Shown: positions 16,331-25,496, numbered from the stretch's first letter. The stretch: 64,000 bases of DNA from Xaviernesmea oryzae (GCF_900177415.1 NZ_FXAF01000011.1:992001-1056000); one strand, 5' to 3'. Translations and numbers: made by a program. The notes: generated from the sequence alone by a model not told the origin.

Positions 16331-17983
16331 ATGGAATCCACGATCGTCATCGTCAACCTTTTCGGCGCCGTAGCCCTGCTGCTCTTCGGCCTGGCGCAGG
16401 TGAAGGACGGCGTGACGCGGGCTTTCGGCGTTCGGCTGAGGAGCGGACTTGCCACCGGCACCCGCAGCGGCTTGCGTTCCTTCGTCTCCGGCCTGCTGGC
16501 CACCATCGCCCTGCAGAGTTCGACGGCGACGGCGCTCACCGTCGCCTCCTTCGCCGAACGCGGCCTGATCCGCCCGCGCATGGCGCAGATCGTGCTGCTC
16601 GGCGCCAATGTCGGCACGGCCGTCACCGCCTGGCTGGTTGCGACCGGCATCGAATGGCTTTCTCCCCTGATCATCCTCATCGGCGTCGTCCTTCATCGTG
16701 GCCGCTCCAGCGCCCGCCAGGGTGCCGGCACGGCATTGATCGGCGTCGGTTTGATGCTGCTGTCGCTGCATCTGCTCGGGCTTGCCACCGAGCCCATGCG
16801 CCAGTCGCCGGCGCTCGCCGCCTTCATCGGCCTGCTCGACAACGCCTGGCCGGTCGCGCTCGTCATCTCTGCGGCCCTGGCCTTCGTCTCTTCCTCCAGC
16901 CTGGCGATGATCGTGCTGATCCTGTCGCTCGCCTCGACGGGCATCCTCTCGACCGGCCTCGTCATCGTTCTGGTTCTCGGCGCCAATCTCGGCGGCGCGG
17001 TCCCGCCGGTCATCGCCACGCTTTCCGGCCCTGCCGCGGCAAGGCGCATCACCCTCGGCAACCTGATCGTCCGGGGCATCGGCTGCGCCATCGCGATGCC
17101 GCTTGCCGGTTTCGGAGCCGAGATCATGCAGGCGCTGCCGCTCTCGCCCGAAAAGCTGCCGGTCGATGCGCATCTCGCCTTCAACATCCTGCTGGCGCTG
17201 GCCGTCTGGCCCTTCTCAGGTCTGGTGTCGGATCTGGCGGCCCGCCTCGTCCCGGCCGATCCGGAAGTCGAGGACGGGCCGCGCTTCCTCGATCCGCAGG
17301 CGCTCGAAAATCCGGTCATGGCGCTCGCCAATGCCACGCGCGAGGTGCTCGGCGTCGGCGACGCGATCGAGCGGATGCTGATCCGCGCCGAAAACGCCTT
17401 CAAGCACAACGACCTTGCGCCGCTGTTCGAAATCGCCGCGCTGGAGAGGCGCGTCGACCGCCTCCAGCAGGAGGTCAAGATCTATCTTTCGAAGCTCGGC
17501 CGCGAGGGCCTCGATGCCGAAAATGCGCGCCGCTCGATTGTCATCATCGACTACGCCATCAACCTGGAACATATCGGCGACATCATCGAAAAGGGCATCT
17601 GCGACCAGGTGCGCAAGAAAATCTCGAACGGCCTCAAGTTCTCCGACGACGGGTACGAAGAGCTGAAAAACCTCTTCAACCTGACGATCGACAACCTGCG
17701 GACCGCCCAGACCATTTTCCAGACGGGCGACTTCAACCTTGCCCGCCATCTCATGGAGATCAAGGTCGACGTCCGGCGGCTGGAGAAACGTTCCGCCGAG
17801 CGTCATCTGGAACGCTTGCGCGATGGCCGGATGGAGAGCCTGCAGACCAGCTCGCTGCATCTCGACATGCTGCGCGACCTGAAGCGCATCAACGCCCATA
17901 TCGTCTCGGTCGCGCACCCGATTCTCGACGACAGCGGCGAGCTGATCGAAAGCCGCCTGCGTCATGCGGAGCCGCGCAGCTAG
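16331..17983 (+). CDS. Na/phosphate cotransporter (NptA/PhoU-like)
   Basis: A 550-residue inner-membrane protein of the Na/Pi cotransporter family. The two inverted transport repeats are marked by LLATIALQSSTATALTVASF and ALAFVSSSSLAMIVLILSL, with GANVGTAVTAW and GANLGGAVPP after them. The cytoplasmic C-terminal third (from about NPVMALANATREVL) is a PhoU-like helical bundle with IVIIDYAINLEHIGDII. The ATG at 16331 has GAGGAA 8 bp upstream. It converges with the MFS gene. Confidence 0.9.
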   Translation: MESTIVIVNLFGAVALLLFGLAQVKDGVTRAFGVRLRSGLATGTRSGLRSFVSGLLATIALQSSTATALTVASFAERGLIRPRMAQIVLLGANVGTAVTAWLVATGIEWLSPLIILIGVVLHRGRSSARQGAGTALIGVGLMLLSLHLLGLATEPMRQSPALAAFIGLLDNAWPVALVISAALAFVSSSSLAMIVLILSLASTGILSTGLVIVLVLGANLGGAVPPVIATLSGPAAARRITLGNLIVRGIGCAIAMPLAGFGAEIMQALPLSPEKLPVDAHLAFNILLALAVWPFSGLVSDLAARLVPADPEVEDGPRFLDPQALENPVMALANATREVLGVGDAIERMLIRAENAFKHNDLAPLFEIAALERRVDRLQQEVKIYLSKLGREGLDAENARRSIVIIDYAINLEHIGDIIEKGICDQVRKKISNGLKFSDDGYEELKNLFNLTIDNLRTAQTIFQTGDFNLARHLMEIKVDVRRLEKRSAERHLERLRDGRMESLQTSSLHLDMLRDLKRINAHIVSVAHPILDDSGELIESRLRHAEPRS

Positions 17984-17994
17984 GGCCTCATGGG

Positions 17995-19221
17995 TCATGA
18001 GCGCCCTCCCTCGGCTCTCACCGCGATCCTCGGACCGAGCCGCACCGCCAGGGATGCGAAGGCGACGACGAGCATCGCCATGCCCGCCATGCCGTAGGTC
18101 GCCGCATAGCCGGCCGAGCCGATCACCGGCTGGGACAGGATCGGCGACAGGAACTGGCCGGTGAAGATGCTGGCGACCAGCAGGCCCGATATCCGGCCCC
18201 TCAGCTGCGGCAGCGCGATCATCATCGCCGCACCGGCGAAATTCGGCATGATCGTGCCCATGCCGATGCCCGAGACGGCCATCCCGAACAGGATGCCCAC
18301 GTAATCCGTTGCAAAGGATAAGAGCACGAAGGCAAGCCCAAGCGATCCGAAGGCGAGCCCGAAGACACCCATCACGCCAAGCGCCTGCCGGAACCGGGCG
18401 AAGACCAGCGAGGCGCCGATGCCGACCAGCTGCCCGAGCCCGATCGCCATGCCGGCAAGGCTCGGCGCATCGAGCCCGATCGATTTGAGGAAAAAGGGAA
18501 GCTGCGTCGGGATCATGTAGAAGCAGATCATGTTGAAGACGGCACCGATCAGCAGGACCGTCAGCAGCAGCCCGCCGCGCGAGCCGAGCCCCGCTTGCGG
18601 CATAGCCGCCTGCACTGGCTCCACCCGGACCGACTCGCGGATGAAGATCAGGGCTGCCGGCAGAAGCAGGAAGGCCAGCGCATAAATCAGGAACGGTGCA
18701 CGCCAGTGGACTTCGGCCAGAAAGCCGCCGCCAGTGAGAAAGATCGCGCCGCCGATGCCGACGAAGGCCTGCTGCAGCCCCATATAGCGGTCGCGCGCAG
18801 GTCCGGCGAAGAAATCGCCCACCAGCGCCGTGCCGGTCGTCATGATGCCGCCGACCGCAATGCCGAGCACGGCCCGGCCGATCAGCAGGCCCGGGAGGCT
18901 GTCGGCAAGGAGGCCCGAGCAGCCGGCGAGCGCGAAGAGCACCAGCGTGGCGATCAGCATCGGCTTGCGGCCGTAGCGATCGATGATCAGGCCAGCAACC
19001 GGCGCAAAGGCTGCGATGAACAGCGCGGGCAGCGTCAGCACCAGCCGGCTGAGCAATTCGACGTTCGGCATGTCGGCGAAACGCGCGGCGATGCCCGGCA
19101 GAGAGGCGGAGATGGTCGCACCCGACATGATGGTCAGCGTGCTCACCGAAAGCAGCGTCACGTTGCGGCCGATCTGCGAAACGGGCTTTGCCGCCGAAGA
19201 CGTATCTGTATGGGCCGACAT
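17995..19221 (-). CDS. MFS efflux transporter in a SoxR-controlled operon
   Basis: A 408-residue, 12-span major facilitator. The A-motif loop is GLIIDRYGRKPMLI, and the protein has the gly-rich GRAVLGIAVGGIMTTGTALVGDFF typical of drug/proton antiporters. Its ATG shares one base with the FMN reductase stop (TGATG), so the two are coupled. The SoxR-type promoter upstream suggests export of redox-active compounds; the actual substrate is unknown. Confidence 0.88.
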   Translation of the reverse strand: MSAHTDTSSAAKPVSQIGRNVTLLSVSTLTIMSGATISASLPGIAARFADMPNVELLSRLVLTLPALFIAAFAPVAGLIIDRYGRKPMLIATLVLFALAGCSGLLADSLPGLLIGRAVLGIAVGGIMTTGTALVGDFFAGPARDRYMGLQQAFVGIGGAIFLTGGGFLAEVHWRAPFLIYALAFLLLPAALIFIRESVRVEPVQAAMPQAGLGSRGGLLLTVLLIGAVFNMICFYMIPTQLPFFLKSIGLDAPSLAGMAIGLGQLVGIGASLVFARFRQALGVMGVFGLAFGSLGLAFVLLSFATDYVGILFGMAVSGIGMGTIMPNFAGAAMMIALPQLRGRISGLLVASIFTGQFLSPILSQPVIGSAGYAATYGMAGMAMLVVAFASLAVRLGPRIAVRAEGGRS

Positions 19222-19790
19222 CACGCCATCTCCTCGAGAACCACCGTTTCGCGGCCGGCCTTCAGCGTCACAGCCCACCAGGAAAGCTGTTTCGCCAGGC
19301 GTTCGAGCTGGCGCATCGTCCGCTCCGGATCGCGGATATTGCCGTTCTCGTCGAAGCGCTCGACGGCATGCGTGAAGCTGAGGGTTTCGCGGATCGTCGC
19401 GGCGCCGAGCTCGGCAAAGACCTGCCGCAACTGTTCGATCGCCCGAAGCCCGCCGGAAATGCCGCCGTAGGAGACGAAGGCGACCGGCTTTCCCCACCAG
19501 GGACGGTAGAAGCTGTCGATAAGCTCCTTCAGCGCAGCCGTATAGCCGTGATTGTATTCCGGCGTCACGATGAGAAACGCATCGGCACGGGCAAGGTCGC
19601 GTGCGATCCGGTTTTCGGCCTCCGCCCTCACGATACGGGATTCCGCGATGAGATCCGCCGGATCGACGATGACGATGTCGGCGGCCAGCATCTGCGGCAA
19701 TTGGGTCAGAAGCCAGTCGACGACCGTATCGCAGAAACGGCCTTCGCGCGCGCTGCCATAGACCAGCGCCAGAGTGAATTTTGCCTGCAT
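19221..19790 (-). CDS. NADPH-dependent FMN reductase (ChrR/YieF-like)
   Basis: A 189-residue flavodoxin-fold protein. It has the FMN loop YGSAREGRFCDTVVDWL and the family motif IVTPEYNHGYTAALKELID, then PVAFVSYGGISGGLRAIEQLR. Members reduce quinones, chromate and other electron acceptors. It is the first gene after the SoxR-type promoter and is coupled to the MFS gene. The ATG at 19790 lies about 50 bp from the -10 box. Confidence 0.9.
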   Translation of the reverse strand: MQAKFTLALVYGSAREGRFCDTVVDWLLTQLPQMLAADIVIVDPADLIAESRIVRAEAENRIARDLARADAFLIVTPEYNHGYTAALKELIDSFYRPWWGKPVAFVSYGGISGGLRAIEQLRQVFAELGAATIRETLSFTHAVERFDENGNIRDPERTMRQLERLAKQLSWWAVTLKAGRETVVLEEMA

Positions 19791-19842
19791 CGGACAGGGC
19801 TCCCAAGTTTCAATCGAGTGGTTTTCGTTTACAGGAGCCTCT

Positions 19843-19873
19843 GCTATAAAACCTCAAGTAATATTGAGGTCAA
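19843..19873 (-). promoter_or_regulatory. SoxR-dependent promoter with SoxR box
   Basis: On the minus strand TTGACC (19873-19868) and TATAGC (19848-19843) are separated by 19 bp, the overlong spacer that MerR-type activators need. The spacer holds CCTCAAGTAATATTGAGG (19852-19869), which differs from the classical SoxR box CCTCAAGTTAACTTGAGG only at three central bases. It drives the FMN reductase-MFS operon and lies 13 bp upstream of the soxR ATG. Confidence 0.88.
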
Positions 19874-19881
19874 TAGCGGCA

Positions 19882-20382
19882 ATGAAGAAAACTCAGGATG
19901 GACGCATCCCCCTTGAACTGACCGTGGGTGAAGTGGCCGAACGCAGCGGCGTCGCGGTCTCCACGCTGCATTTTTATGAAACCAAGGGACTGATCAAAAG
20001 CTGGCGCAACCGCGGCAACCAGCGGCGTTATCCCCGTGTGGTGCTGCGCCGGGTGGCGGTGATCAAAGTCGCACAGCGAACGGGCATCCCCCTCGCCGAC
20101 ATCGCCGAGGCGCTATCCGTCCTGCCCCACGACCGTCCGCTGACGGCCAAGGACTGGCAGCGGCTTTCGGAAACCTGGAAGAAGAAGCTCGATCAGCGTA
20201 TCGCCAGCCTCACCGCACTGCGCGACCAGCTGACCGGCTGCATCGGCTGCGGCTGCCTTTCCATGCAGGATTGCCCGCTGAGAAATCCTCATGATGAGTT
20301 GGGGCAGAAAGGTACCGGGCCGATATTATTGGAGGCTGATGTTGCAGACGCCGATGCCTTCGCCGATAATTCCTCGAGATGA
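19882..20382 (+). CDS. soxR: Redox-sensitive transcriptional activator SoxR
   Basis: A 166-residue MerR-family regulator. The winged helix starts LTVGEVAERSGVAVSTLHFYETKGLI, and the [2Fe-2S] site is CIGCGCLSMQDCPL (C-x2-C-x-C-x5-C). Oxidation of the cluster by redox cyclers activates target promoters. The chosen ATG (19882) lies just after the SoxR box; a longer upstream frame would cross that operator. It is divergent from its likely target operon. Confidence 0.96.
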   Translation: MKKTQDGRIPLELTVGEVAERSGVAVSTLHFYETKGLIKSWRNRGNQRRYPRVVLRRVAVIKVAQRTGIPLADIAEALSVLPHDRPLTAKDWQRLSETWKKKLDQRIASLTALRDQLTGCIGCGCLSMQDCPLRNPHDELGQKGTGPILLEADVADADAFADNSSR

Positions 20383-20704
20383 GTTTGCCCCGATGGAGAA
20401 AAGAGCCTTTGAAGACATTTCCATTCGACGTGGCAGAGCATTTGAACAGCGACGAGGATATACTTGAATTCATGATCGCCGCCTTCGAGGAAGACGATCC
20501 CGCGTTTATCACAAAATGCCTCGGCATTGTTGCTAGGGCTCAAGCGATAGCAAGCTGGCGCGCGATGTCGGCATAAGCCGTGCGGCGCTCTACAAGGCGC
20601 TGAGCGGCGAAGGAAATCCGGAATTCGCGACGATCTTGAAGGTGATGAAGGCGCTCGGGCTCGAACTGACGCCGGTCCTCGCCAGGACGGAGGATGCCGC
20701 CTAA
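20379..20704 (+). pseudogene. Frameshifted HigA-like antidote protein
   Basis: The first half (FPFDVAEHLNSDEDILEFMIAAFEEDDPAFITKCLGIVARAQ) and the second half (SKLARDVGISRAALYKALSGEGNPEFATILKVMKALGLEL) together match the single-domain addiction-module antidote family. They lie in different frames, so a 1-nt-scale indel falls near 20540-20550. The first frame ends early at 20576. The ATG overlaps the soxR stop by 4 bp. No partner toxin gene is nearby. Confidence 0.8.
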
Positions 20705-20958
20705 TCCGCGCTCGGCAGCCGCCGCATGGTGAACTCGATCCGGTCGCCTTCGAGCTGGCGCCAGCTTTCCACTTCGGTCCAGTAGGCAGCCTTCGGGAAT
20801 TCGTCGAACCACTGCCGCGCCTTCTCGCGCGCCTCTTCCCGCGAGAGCAGGAAGGTTTCCCGCACGAACATGCCCGGACGTTCTCCGGCCTTCTCCTTGC
20901 GGTGGCGTTCGATCCTGCGCTTCAGCCCGTCGAGCGGCGGGGGTGTGAATTTCGCCAT
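20701..20958 (-). CDS. Conserved hypothetical protein
   Basis: An 85-residue basic protein starting MAKFTPPPLDGLKRRIERHR, with a middle stretch REEAREKARQWFDEFPKAAYWTEVESW and end IEFTMRRLP. It has no signal peptide or membrane segment. I do not recognise a domain. The stop overlaps the stop of the broken antidote gene on the opposite strand by 4 bp. Confidence 0.7.
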   Translation of the reverse strand: MAKFTPPPLDGLKRRIERHRKEKAGERPGMFVRETFLLSREEAREKARQWFDEFPKAAYWTEVESWRQLEGDRIEFTMRRLPSAD

Positions 20959-21158
20959 GAAAGCCTCTGATCCGCACCTTTACGAAAAGTGAAGATAGTG
21001 CGAGACAGCGCCCTTTGCGAGTCTCATTTCCGCCGGGACAACCGGCCGGGACAACCGATGGAATGGTTCGCGAAAGCCACGGCTGCTAATGCGAGCCTCG
21101 AAGAAATGCGAATCGCGCCCGATCCCCCAGCTGGGGCATGGCGAGAGGGAAACAGGAT

Positions 21159-22070
21159 ATGGAACGGCCGGCACTTCCGAAAGGGCTACCCGAAGACATC
21201 GAAGAGAAGAAGGCGACGGCGAAGGCCTGGTTCGAGAGCCTGCGCAATACGATCTGCGCCTCCTTCGAGACGCTGGAGGATGAGCTTTCCGGCCCCCTTT
21301 CCGATCTGGCGCCGGGCCGGTTCCAGCAGAAGGACTGGCTGCGCGAAGGCGGTGCGGGCGGCGGCGGCAGGATGTCGATGATGGAAGGCCGCGTCTTCGA
21401 GAAGGTCGGCGTCCATACCTCCACGGTTTACGGCGAATTCTCGCCGGATTTCCGCGGCCAGATCCCCGGCGCCGAAGAGGACCCGCGCTTCTGGGCTTCC
21501 GGCATCTCGCTGATCGCCCACCCGGTCAATCCCAATGTCCCGGCCGTGCACATGAACACCCGCATGGTGGTGACGTCGAGCAACTGGTTCGGCGGCGGCG
21601 CGGACCTGACGCCGGTGCTCGATCGCCGCCGCACCCAGACCGATCCCGACAGCACCCTCTTCCATAGGGTCATGGAGATCACCTGCGGCCGCCACGCGGT
21701 GGCCGACTACGGCCGCTACAAGGCCTGGTGCGACGACTATTTCTTTTTGAAGCACCGCAACGAACCGCGCGGCATCGGCGGCATCTTCTTCGACTGGCTG
21801 CATTCGGAAGAGGAGAAGGGCGGCTGGGACGCCGATTTCGCTTTCGTGCAGGATGTCGGACGCGCCTTCAACCTCGTCTATCCGAAGATCGTGCGCGGCA
21901 ATTTCAACCAGCCCTGGACGGAGGAAGACCGCGACGAGCAACTCGTCCGCCGCGGCCGTTACGTGGAATTCAACCTCCTCTACGACCGCGGTACGATCTT
22001 CGGCCTGAAGACCGGCGGCAACGTCGAATCCATTCTGTCCTCGCTGCCTCCGGTTGTAAGGTGGCCTTAG
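21159..22070 (+). CDS. hemF: Oxygen-dependent coproporphyrinogen III oxidase
   Basis: A 303-residue enzyme of aerobic heme synthesis. Visible motifs are GAGGGGRMSMMEGRVFEKVGVHTSTVYGEF, NVPAVHMNTRMVV, NWFGGGADLTPVL, EPRGIGGIFFDWL and RGRYVEFNLLYDRGT near the end, with the usual C-terminus SLPPVVRWP. Two ATGs, 21138 and 21159, are possible; the second has GAGGGAAACAGG upstream. A 12-bp palindrome CCCCAGCTGGGG (21125-21136) sits just before the first ATG. Confidence 0.96.
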   Translation: MERPALPKGLPEDIEEKKATAKAWFESLRNTICASFETLEDELSGPLSDLAPGRFQQKDWLREGGAGGGGRMSMMEGRVFEKVGVHTSTVYGEFSPDFRGQIPGAEEDPRFWASGISLIAHPVNPNVPAVHMNTRMVVTSSNWFGGGADLTPVLDRRRTQTDPDSTLFHRVMEITCGRHAVADYGRYKAWCDDYFFLKHRNEPRGIGGIFFDWLHSEEEKGGWDADFAFVQDVGRAFNLVYPKIVRGNFNQPWTEEDRDEQLVRRGRYVEFNLLYDRGTIFGLKTGGNVESILSSLPPVVRWP

Positions 22071-22205
22071 ATCGAATCCCTCTTCACGCGAAGATGAGTT
22101 GCTTTAAGCCCGCTGCGGCATAACATCTCGTCCTTGACAAATGCGATATTCGAATCGTAGGGCGGGTGCTAGCTTTCGTTCCGGTTGCACCGGAGGATGA
22201 TCGCC

Positions 22206-22475
22206 ATGACCGCATCGAACAGCGTGCCAATCCCACATGCGTCCCAAAGCAAGGGCGCTCCCCGTCCCCTCGACACTCCCGGCATGATCGACCGGCTCGC
22301 CACCGAAATGCGCCAGAGAAGCGGCGGCGAACTTCCCCATTCCTTCTGCGTCGAGCAGGTCAAGCGCCAGCTTGCCGGCGAACCCGTCCAAACCGCGGCC
22401 GCCAATGACGAACCGGCCCAAAAGAAGCCGGCGGACGAGGCTTCCGTTTTCCACGCATGGGCGCTTTCGGAGTAA
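22206..22475 (+). CDS. Hypothetical protein
   Basis: An 89-residue protein with a Gly/Ala/Pro-rich start (MTASNSVPIPHASQSKGAPR), a likely structured middle (MIDRLATEMRQRSGGELPHSFCVEQVKRQLAGE) and a polar tail. GGAGGATGA precedes the ATG. No domain recognised. It lies between hemF and the DUF1059 gene. Confidence 0.55.
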   Translation: MTASNSVPIPHASQSKGAPRPLDTPGMIDRLATEMRQRSGGELPHSFCVEQVKRQLAGEPVQTAAANDEPAQKKPADEASVFHAWALSE

Positions 22476-22574
22476 CCGCGGGAACGGTCGCCGCCTTTCC
22501 GAGTTATCGGCATGAGGCGGGGACGAGGGAAGACGTCCTGCGGCCTCCAGTCAACGACAGCAGGAGGAAATGCC

Positions 22575-22769
22575 ATGCGACTGTTCGAATGCGGCACGCT
22601 CGTGCCCGGCTGCCAGTGGCATACCCGCGCCGATCAGGATGCCGAAGTGGTCCGCCGCGCCGTGGAGCATATGCGCACCGCCCATGGCGAGGAGATCATC
22701 CGGGAGAACATGGTGGAGAACATCAAGGCTCGCATCCGCGACGAAGGCGGCACCGAAGCCGCCGCCTGA
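22575..22769 (+). CDS. DUF1059 family small protein
   Basis: A 64-residue protein, MRLFECGTLVPGCQWHTRAD, then AEVVRRAVEHMRTAHGEE and IRENMVENIKARIRDE, the full DUF1059 signature including the C-x6-C-x2-H spacing that suggests a metal site. The function is unknown. AGGAGG lies 7 bp before the ATG and settles the start over a longer frame from 22512. It converges with the CCA-transferase gene, 14 bp away. Confidence 0.88.
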   Translation: MRLFECGTLVPGCQWHTRADQDAEVVRRAVEHMRTAHGEEIIRENMVENIKARIRDEGGTEAAA

Positions 22770-22783
22770 CGGGCGGTCCTAGG

Positions 22784-24046
22784 TCAGAACGAACTGCCGA
22801 TCATCTCGTCGAGCCGGGCGGCAAGCGCCGCCCGGTCGGGCGTGAAATTGCGCTCGACCCAGAAGTCTTCCAGCGCCTTCAGAATCTCCCCTACCCTTTT
22901 TCCGGCCGGCACGCCGGCTGCGACGACATCCCCGCCGCTCAGCGGAAAAACCGGCCGCGTATAGTTTTCCGCCCGCTTCAGAAGCGTCGAAAGCCGCGCG
23001 GATTTGCGCATCGCAACCGGATCTCCCGCCGCAGCGGCGCGCGCGGATGCCAAAGCCAGTTTCAGCCTGATGATCAGCCCTTCCGCACCATGGCGATAGA
23101 GCAGCCGGTCGAAGCCGACATCGGTCACCTCGTCCGGCAGCGCCGGCGCGCTCGCCCAGGCCGTCAACCTCGCTGCTTCGGCATTCGACATCTTCAGCCG
23201 CTTCGCCAGGGCCGCCACCCGTTCCGCATCCGGCGGCACGATCGCCGCCAGCCGCAGCATCGGATCGGGAGCCCAGCCGAGCGCCTGTTCGGCCGCGATC
23301 AGTCCATGGATGCCGTCTATGCCCCACTTCTCCGTCTCGGGCAGGATTTCCGTCAGCACGCCCGCCTGCCGCATCCAGAGGAGCGCGCGGGACGGATCGG
23401 CGGCGGAAAACAGCTTCTTGGTTTCGGCCCAGATGCGTTCCGCAGACAGGGTCGCAAGCTTGTCCTTGGCCCGCGCGGAAGCGCGCAGGCCTTCCGCATC
23501 CGGACGGCCGGAACCGTAATGGGCAAAGAAGCGGAAGAAACGCAGGATGCGCAGATGGTCTTCGGCGATCCGCTGCGCCGCCTCGCCGATGAACCGCACC
23601 GTGCGCGTCTCGATGTCCGGCAGGCCGCCGACGAGGTCGATAACCTCGCCGTCCTGACCGGCATAGAGCGCATTGATCGTCAGATCGCGGCGTTCCGCGT
23701 CCGCCTGCCAGTCGGTACCGAAGGCAACCTTGGCATGCCGCCCGTCCGTCTCCACGTCACGGCGCAAGGTCGTCACTTCGAAGGGATGGCCGTCGACGAC
23801 CAGGGTCACGGTGCCATGCTCGATGCCGGTCGGCACGGCCTTGATGCCGGCCTCTCTCGCCCGCTCGACGACCTGTTGCGGCTTGAGCGTCGTGGCGACG
23901 TCGATATCGGCGACCGGCAGGCCCATCAGCGCGTTGCGCACGGCGCCGCCGGCGACACGCGCCTCCCCGCCGTCGGCATTGAGAAGCGCGAGCACGCGCT
24001 GCAGCGCCGGATCCTGGAACCAGGCCTCGCCAGCAACCGAGGTCAT
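22784..24046 (-). CDS. CCA tRNA nucleotidyltransferase / poly(A) polymerase family
   Basis: A 420-residue class II nucleotidyltransferase. The head has AGGAVRNALMGLPVADIDVATT with the catalytic Asp pair, RRDLTINALYAG, and DHLRILRFFRFFAHYG; the rest is the helical tRNA-binding body. It most likely adds or repairs CCA ends. It is last in a three-gene operon, overlapping the NUDIX gene by 4 bp (ATGA). Confidence 0.9.
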   Translation of the reverse strand: MTSVAGEAWFQDPALQRVLALLNADGGEARVAGGAVRNALMGLPVADIDVATTLKPQQVVERAREAGIKAVPTGIEHGTVTLVVDGHPFEVTTLRRDVETDGRHAKVAFGTDWQADAERRDLTINALYAGQDGEVIDLVGGLPDIETRTVRFIGEAAQRIAEDHLRILRFFRFFAHYGSGRPDAEGLRASARAKDKLATLSAERIWAETKKLFSAADPSRALLWMRQAGVLTEILPETEKWGIDGIHGLIAAEQALGWAPDPMLRLAAIVPPDAERVAALAKRLKMSNAEAARLTAWASAPALPDEVTDVGFDRLLYRHGAEGLIIRLKLALASARAAAAGDPVAMRKSARLSTLLKRAENYTRPVFPLSGGDVVAAGVPAGKRVGEILKALEDFWVERNFTPDRAALAARLDEMIGSSF

Positions 24047-24678
24047 GCGTAAAGCCTTTCGTAAAGCGTGCGCAGGATGCCGGCCGTAATACCCCAGATG
24101 TTCCGCTCCTCATAGGGCATGAGGTAGAAATGCCGTTCGGTGCCGTTCCACTCCCGGCTGCCGCGCTGGTGGTTCGCCTCGTTCATCAGGAAGGAAAGCG
24201 GCACCTCGAAAACGTCGTCCACCTCGGTCGGGTTGGGTGTTAGCTCGAACCCCCGCTTGACCACCGAAAGCACCGGCGTGATGCGGAAACCCGTGGCGGC
24301 ATAATAGGTGGGAAGCCTCGAAAGCGGCTCCACGAACGAGCGGTCGAGGCCGATCTCCTCCTCCGCCTCCCGCAATGCCGCCTGCTCCGGCGAGACGTCC
24401 TCCGGATCGATCGCACCACCCGGAAAGGCGATCTGCCCGGAATGCTTGCGCAGGGTCGATGTCCGCTGCGTCAGGATCACCTTGGCCTCGTCGCCGTCAT
24501 CGACGACCGGCACCAGCACGGCCGCATCCTTGAGCTTCAGCCCGGCAGCAAGATCGACGAGTGTCGGATTGAGCAGATGGTCGCCATGATCGCGCCACGC
24601 GTGATCGATCGGCCCGCCGTTCTGGTTCAGCGCCCGCCGGCGGAAATCATCGGCCGAATAAAGCGGAAATTCATTCAT
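24043..24678 (-). CDS. NUDIX hydrolase, CoA pyrophosphatase-like
   Basis: A 211-residue protein with the NUDIX box AFPGGAIDPEDVSPEQAALREAEEEIGL, where the REAEEEIG core binds metal. The following LSRLPTYYAATGFRITPVL and the N-terminal LTQRTSTLRKHSGQIAFPGG are typical of the CoA diphosphatase (NudL) subgroup. It overlaps both neighbours by 4 bp, so DUF1285, NUDIX and CCA transferase are one translationally coupled unit. Confidence 0.88.
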   Translation of the reverse strand: MNEFPLYSADDFRRRALNQNGGPIDHAWRDHGDHLLNPTLVDLAAGLKLKDAAVLVPVVDDGDEAKVILTQRTSTLRKHSGQIAFPGGAIDPEDVSPEQAALREAEEEIGLDRSFVEPLSRLPTYYAATGFRITPVLSVVKRGFELTPNPTEVDDVFEVPLSFLMNEANHQRGSREWNGTERHFYLMPYEERNIWGITAGILRTLYERLYA

Positions 24679-25298
24679 TGCGACAAGGCATCCAGTTCGG
24701 CTGCCGGCATCACCGCAAAGACCTTCGTTGCGGAGCGGACGGCAAACATCGGCACACCCTCTATCACGATCGTCTCGCCGAGTTCCACGAGATCGTACAT
24801 CACGGCGCGCGAGACCAGCGCCTCCAGCCTGCCGCGCACGAGCAGATAGGGTTTCAGCTCCCGGTTCTCGCCAGCGATCTCGAAACGCAAGGGATGCTCG
24901 GCGCCCGCCTCCACCACGTCACCGACATTTGTTCGGAACGTGAGGACGGGATTGCCGTCACGTTCGGTGACCTGCATCTCGACCGCCAGGAAGGGGGCGT
25001 CCGCCACCCTTATGCCGACTTTTTCCACAGGCGTTACGAGATAGGTCCTGCCGTCCTCGTCCTTGCGCAGAACGGTCGAAAAGAGCCTGACGAGCGGCGC
25101 CCGGCCGATCGGCGTGCCCATGTAGAACCAGGTGCCGTCGGCGCGGATTTCCATGTCGATGTCGCCGCAAAAGGGCGGATTCCACGTCTTGACGGGCGGA
25201 AGCCCGCGTTTTCCGGCGCCCGACTGCTCGGAAGCGCGCGAAATCAGAGCCGCAAGCCCCGCGGCATCGGGTGCCGAATTTATCGTCTGCGCCGCCAT
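24675..25298 (-). CDS. DUF1285 family protein
   Basis: A 207-residue soluble protein. The conserved core VKTWNPPFCGDIDMEIRADGTWFYMGTPIGRAPLVRLFSTVLR is diagnostic for DUF1285, whose known structures are two-domain beta proteins of unknown role. It is the first gene of the operon with the NUDIX and CCA genes, divergent from moxR. Confidence 0.9.
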   Translation of the reverse strand: MAAQTINSAPDAAGLAALISRASEQSGAGKRGLPPVKTWNPPFCGDIDMEIRADGTWFYMGTPIGRAPLVRLFSTVLRKDEDGRTYLVTPVEKVGIRVADAPFLAVEMQVTERDGNPVLTFRTNVGDVVEAGAEHPLRFEIAGENRELKPYLLVRGRLEALVSRAVMYDLVELGETIVIEGVPMFAVRSATKVFAVMPAAELDALSQ

Positions 25299-25496
25299 CT
25301 TTCAGTCCCGGTTCGCCCGTAATCATTCATGCCAAGCAATTGTTCCTCACGAGATAGTCATTCGAAACGTGCTTGTCAGCCATATTTCGGGGAATAAGTT
25401 TGATCAGATGAGGCGTGTGCTGCAGCGCAGCGATTCGCCGCCGGACGATGATATCCGGTTCTGGAAAGCCTGCCGGTTCTGATGATGGAGAGCGAC

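Noticed and set aside
20379..20704. Programmed frameshift in the antidote gene
   Set aside because: No slippery heptamer or downstream pseudoknot is apparent at the break; a plain indel is simpler.
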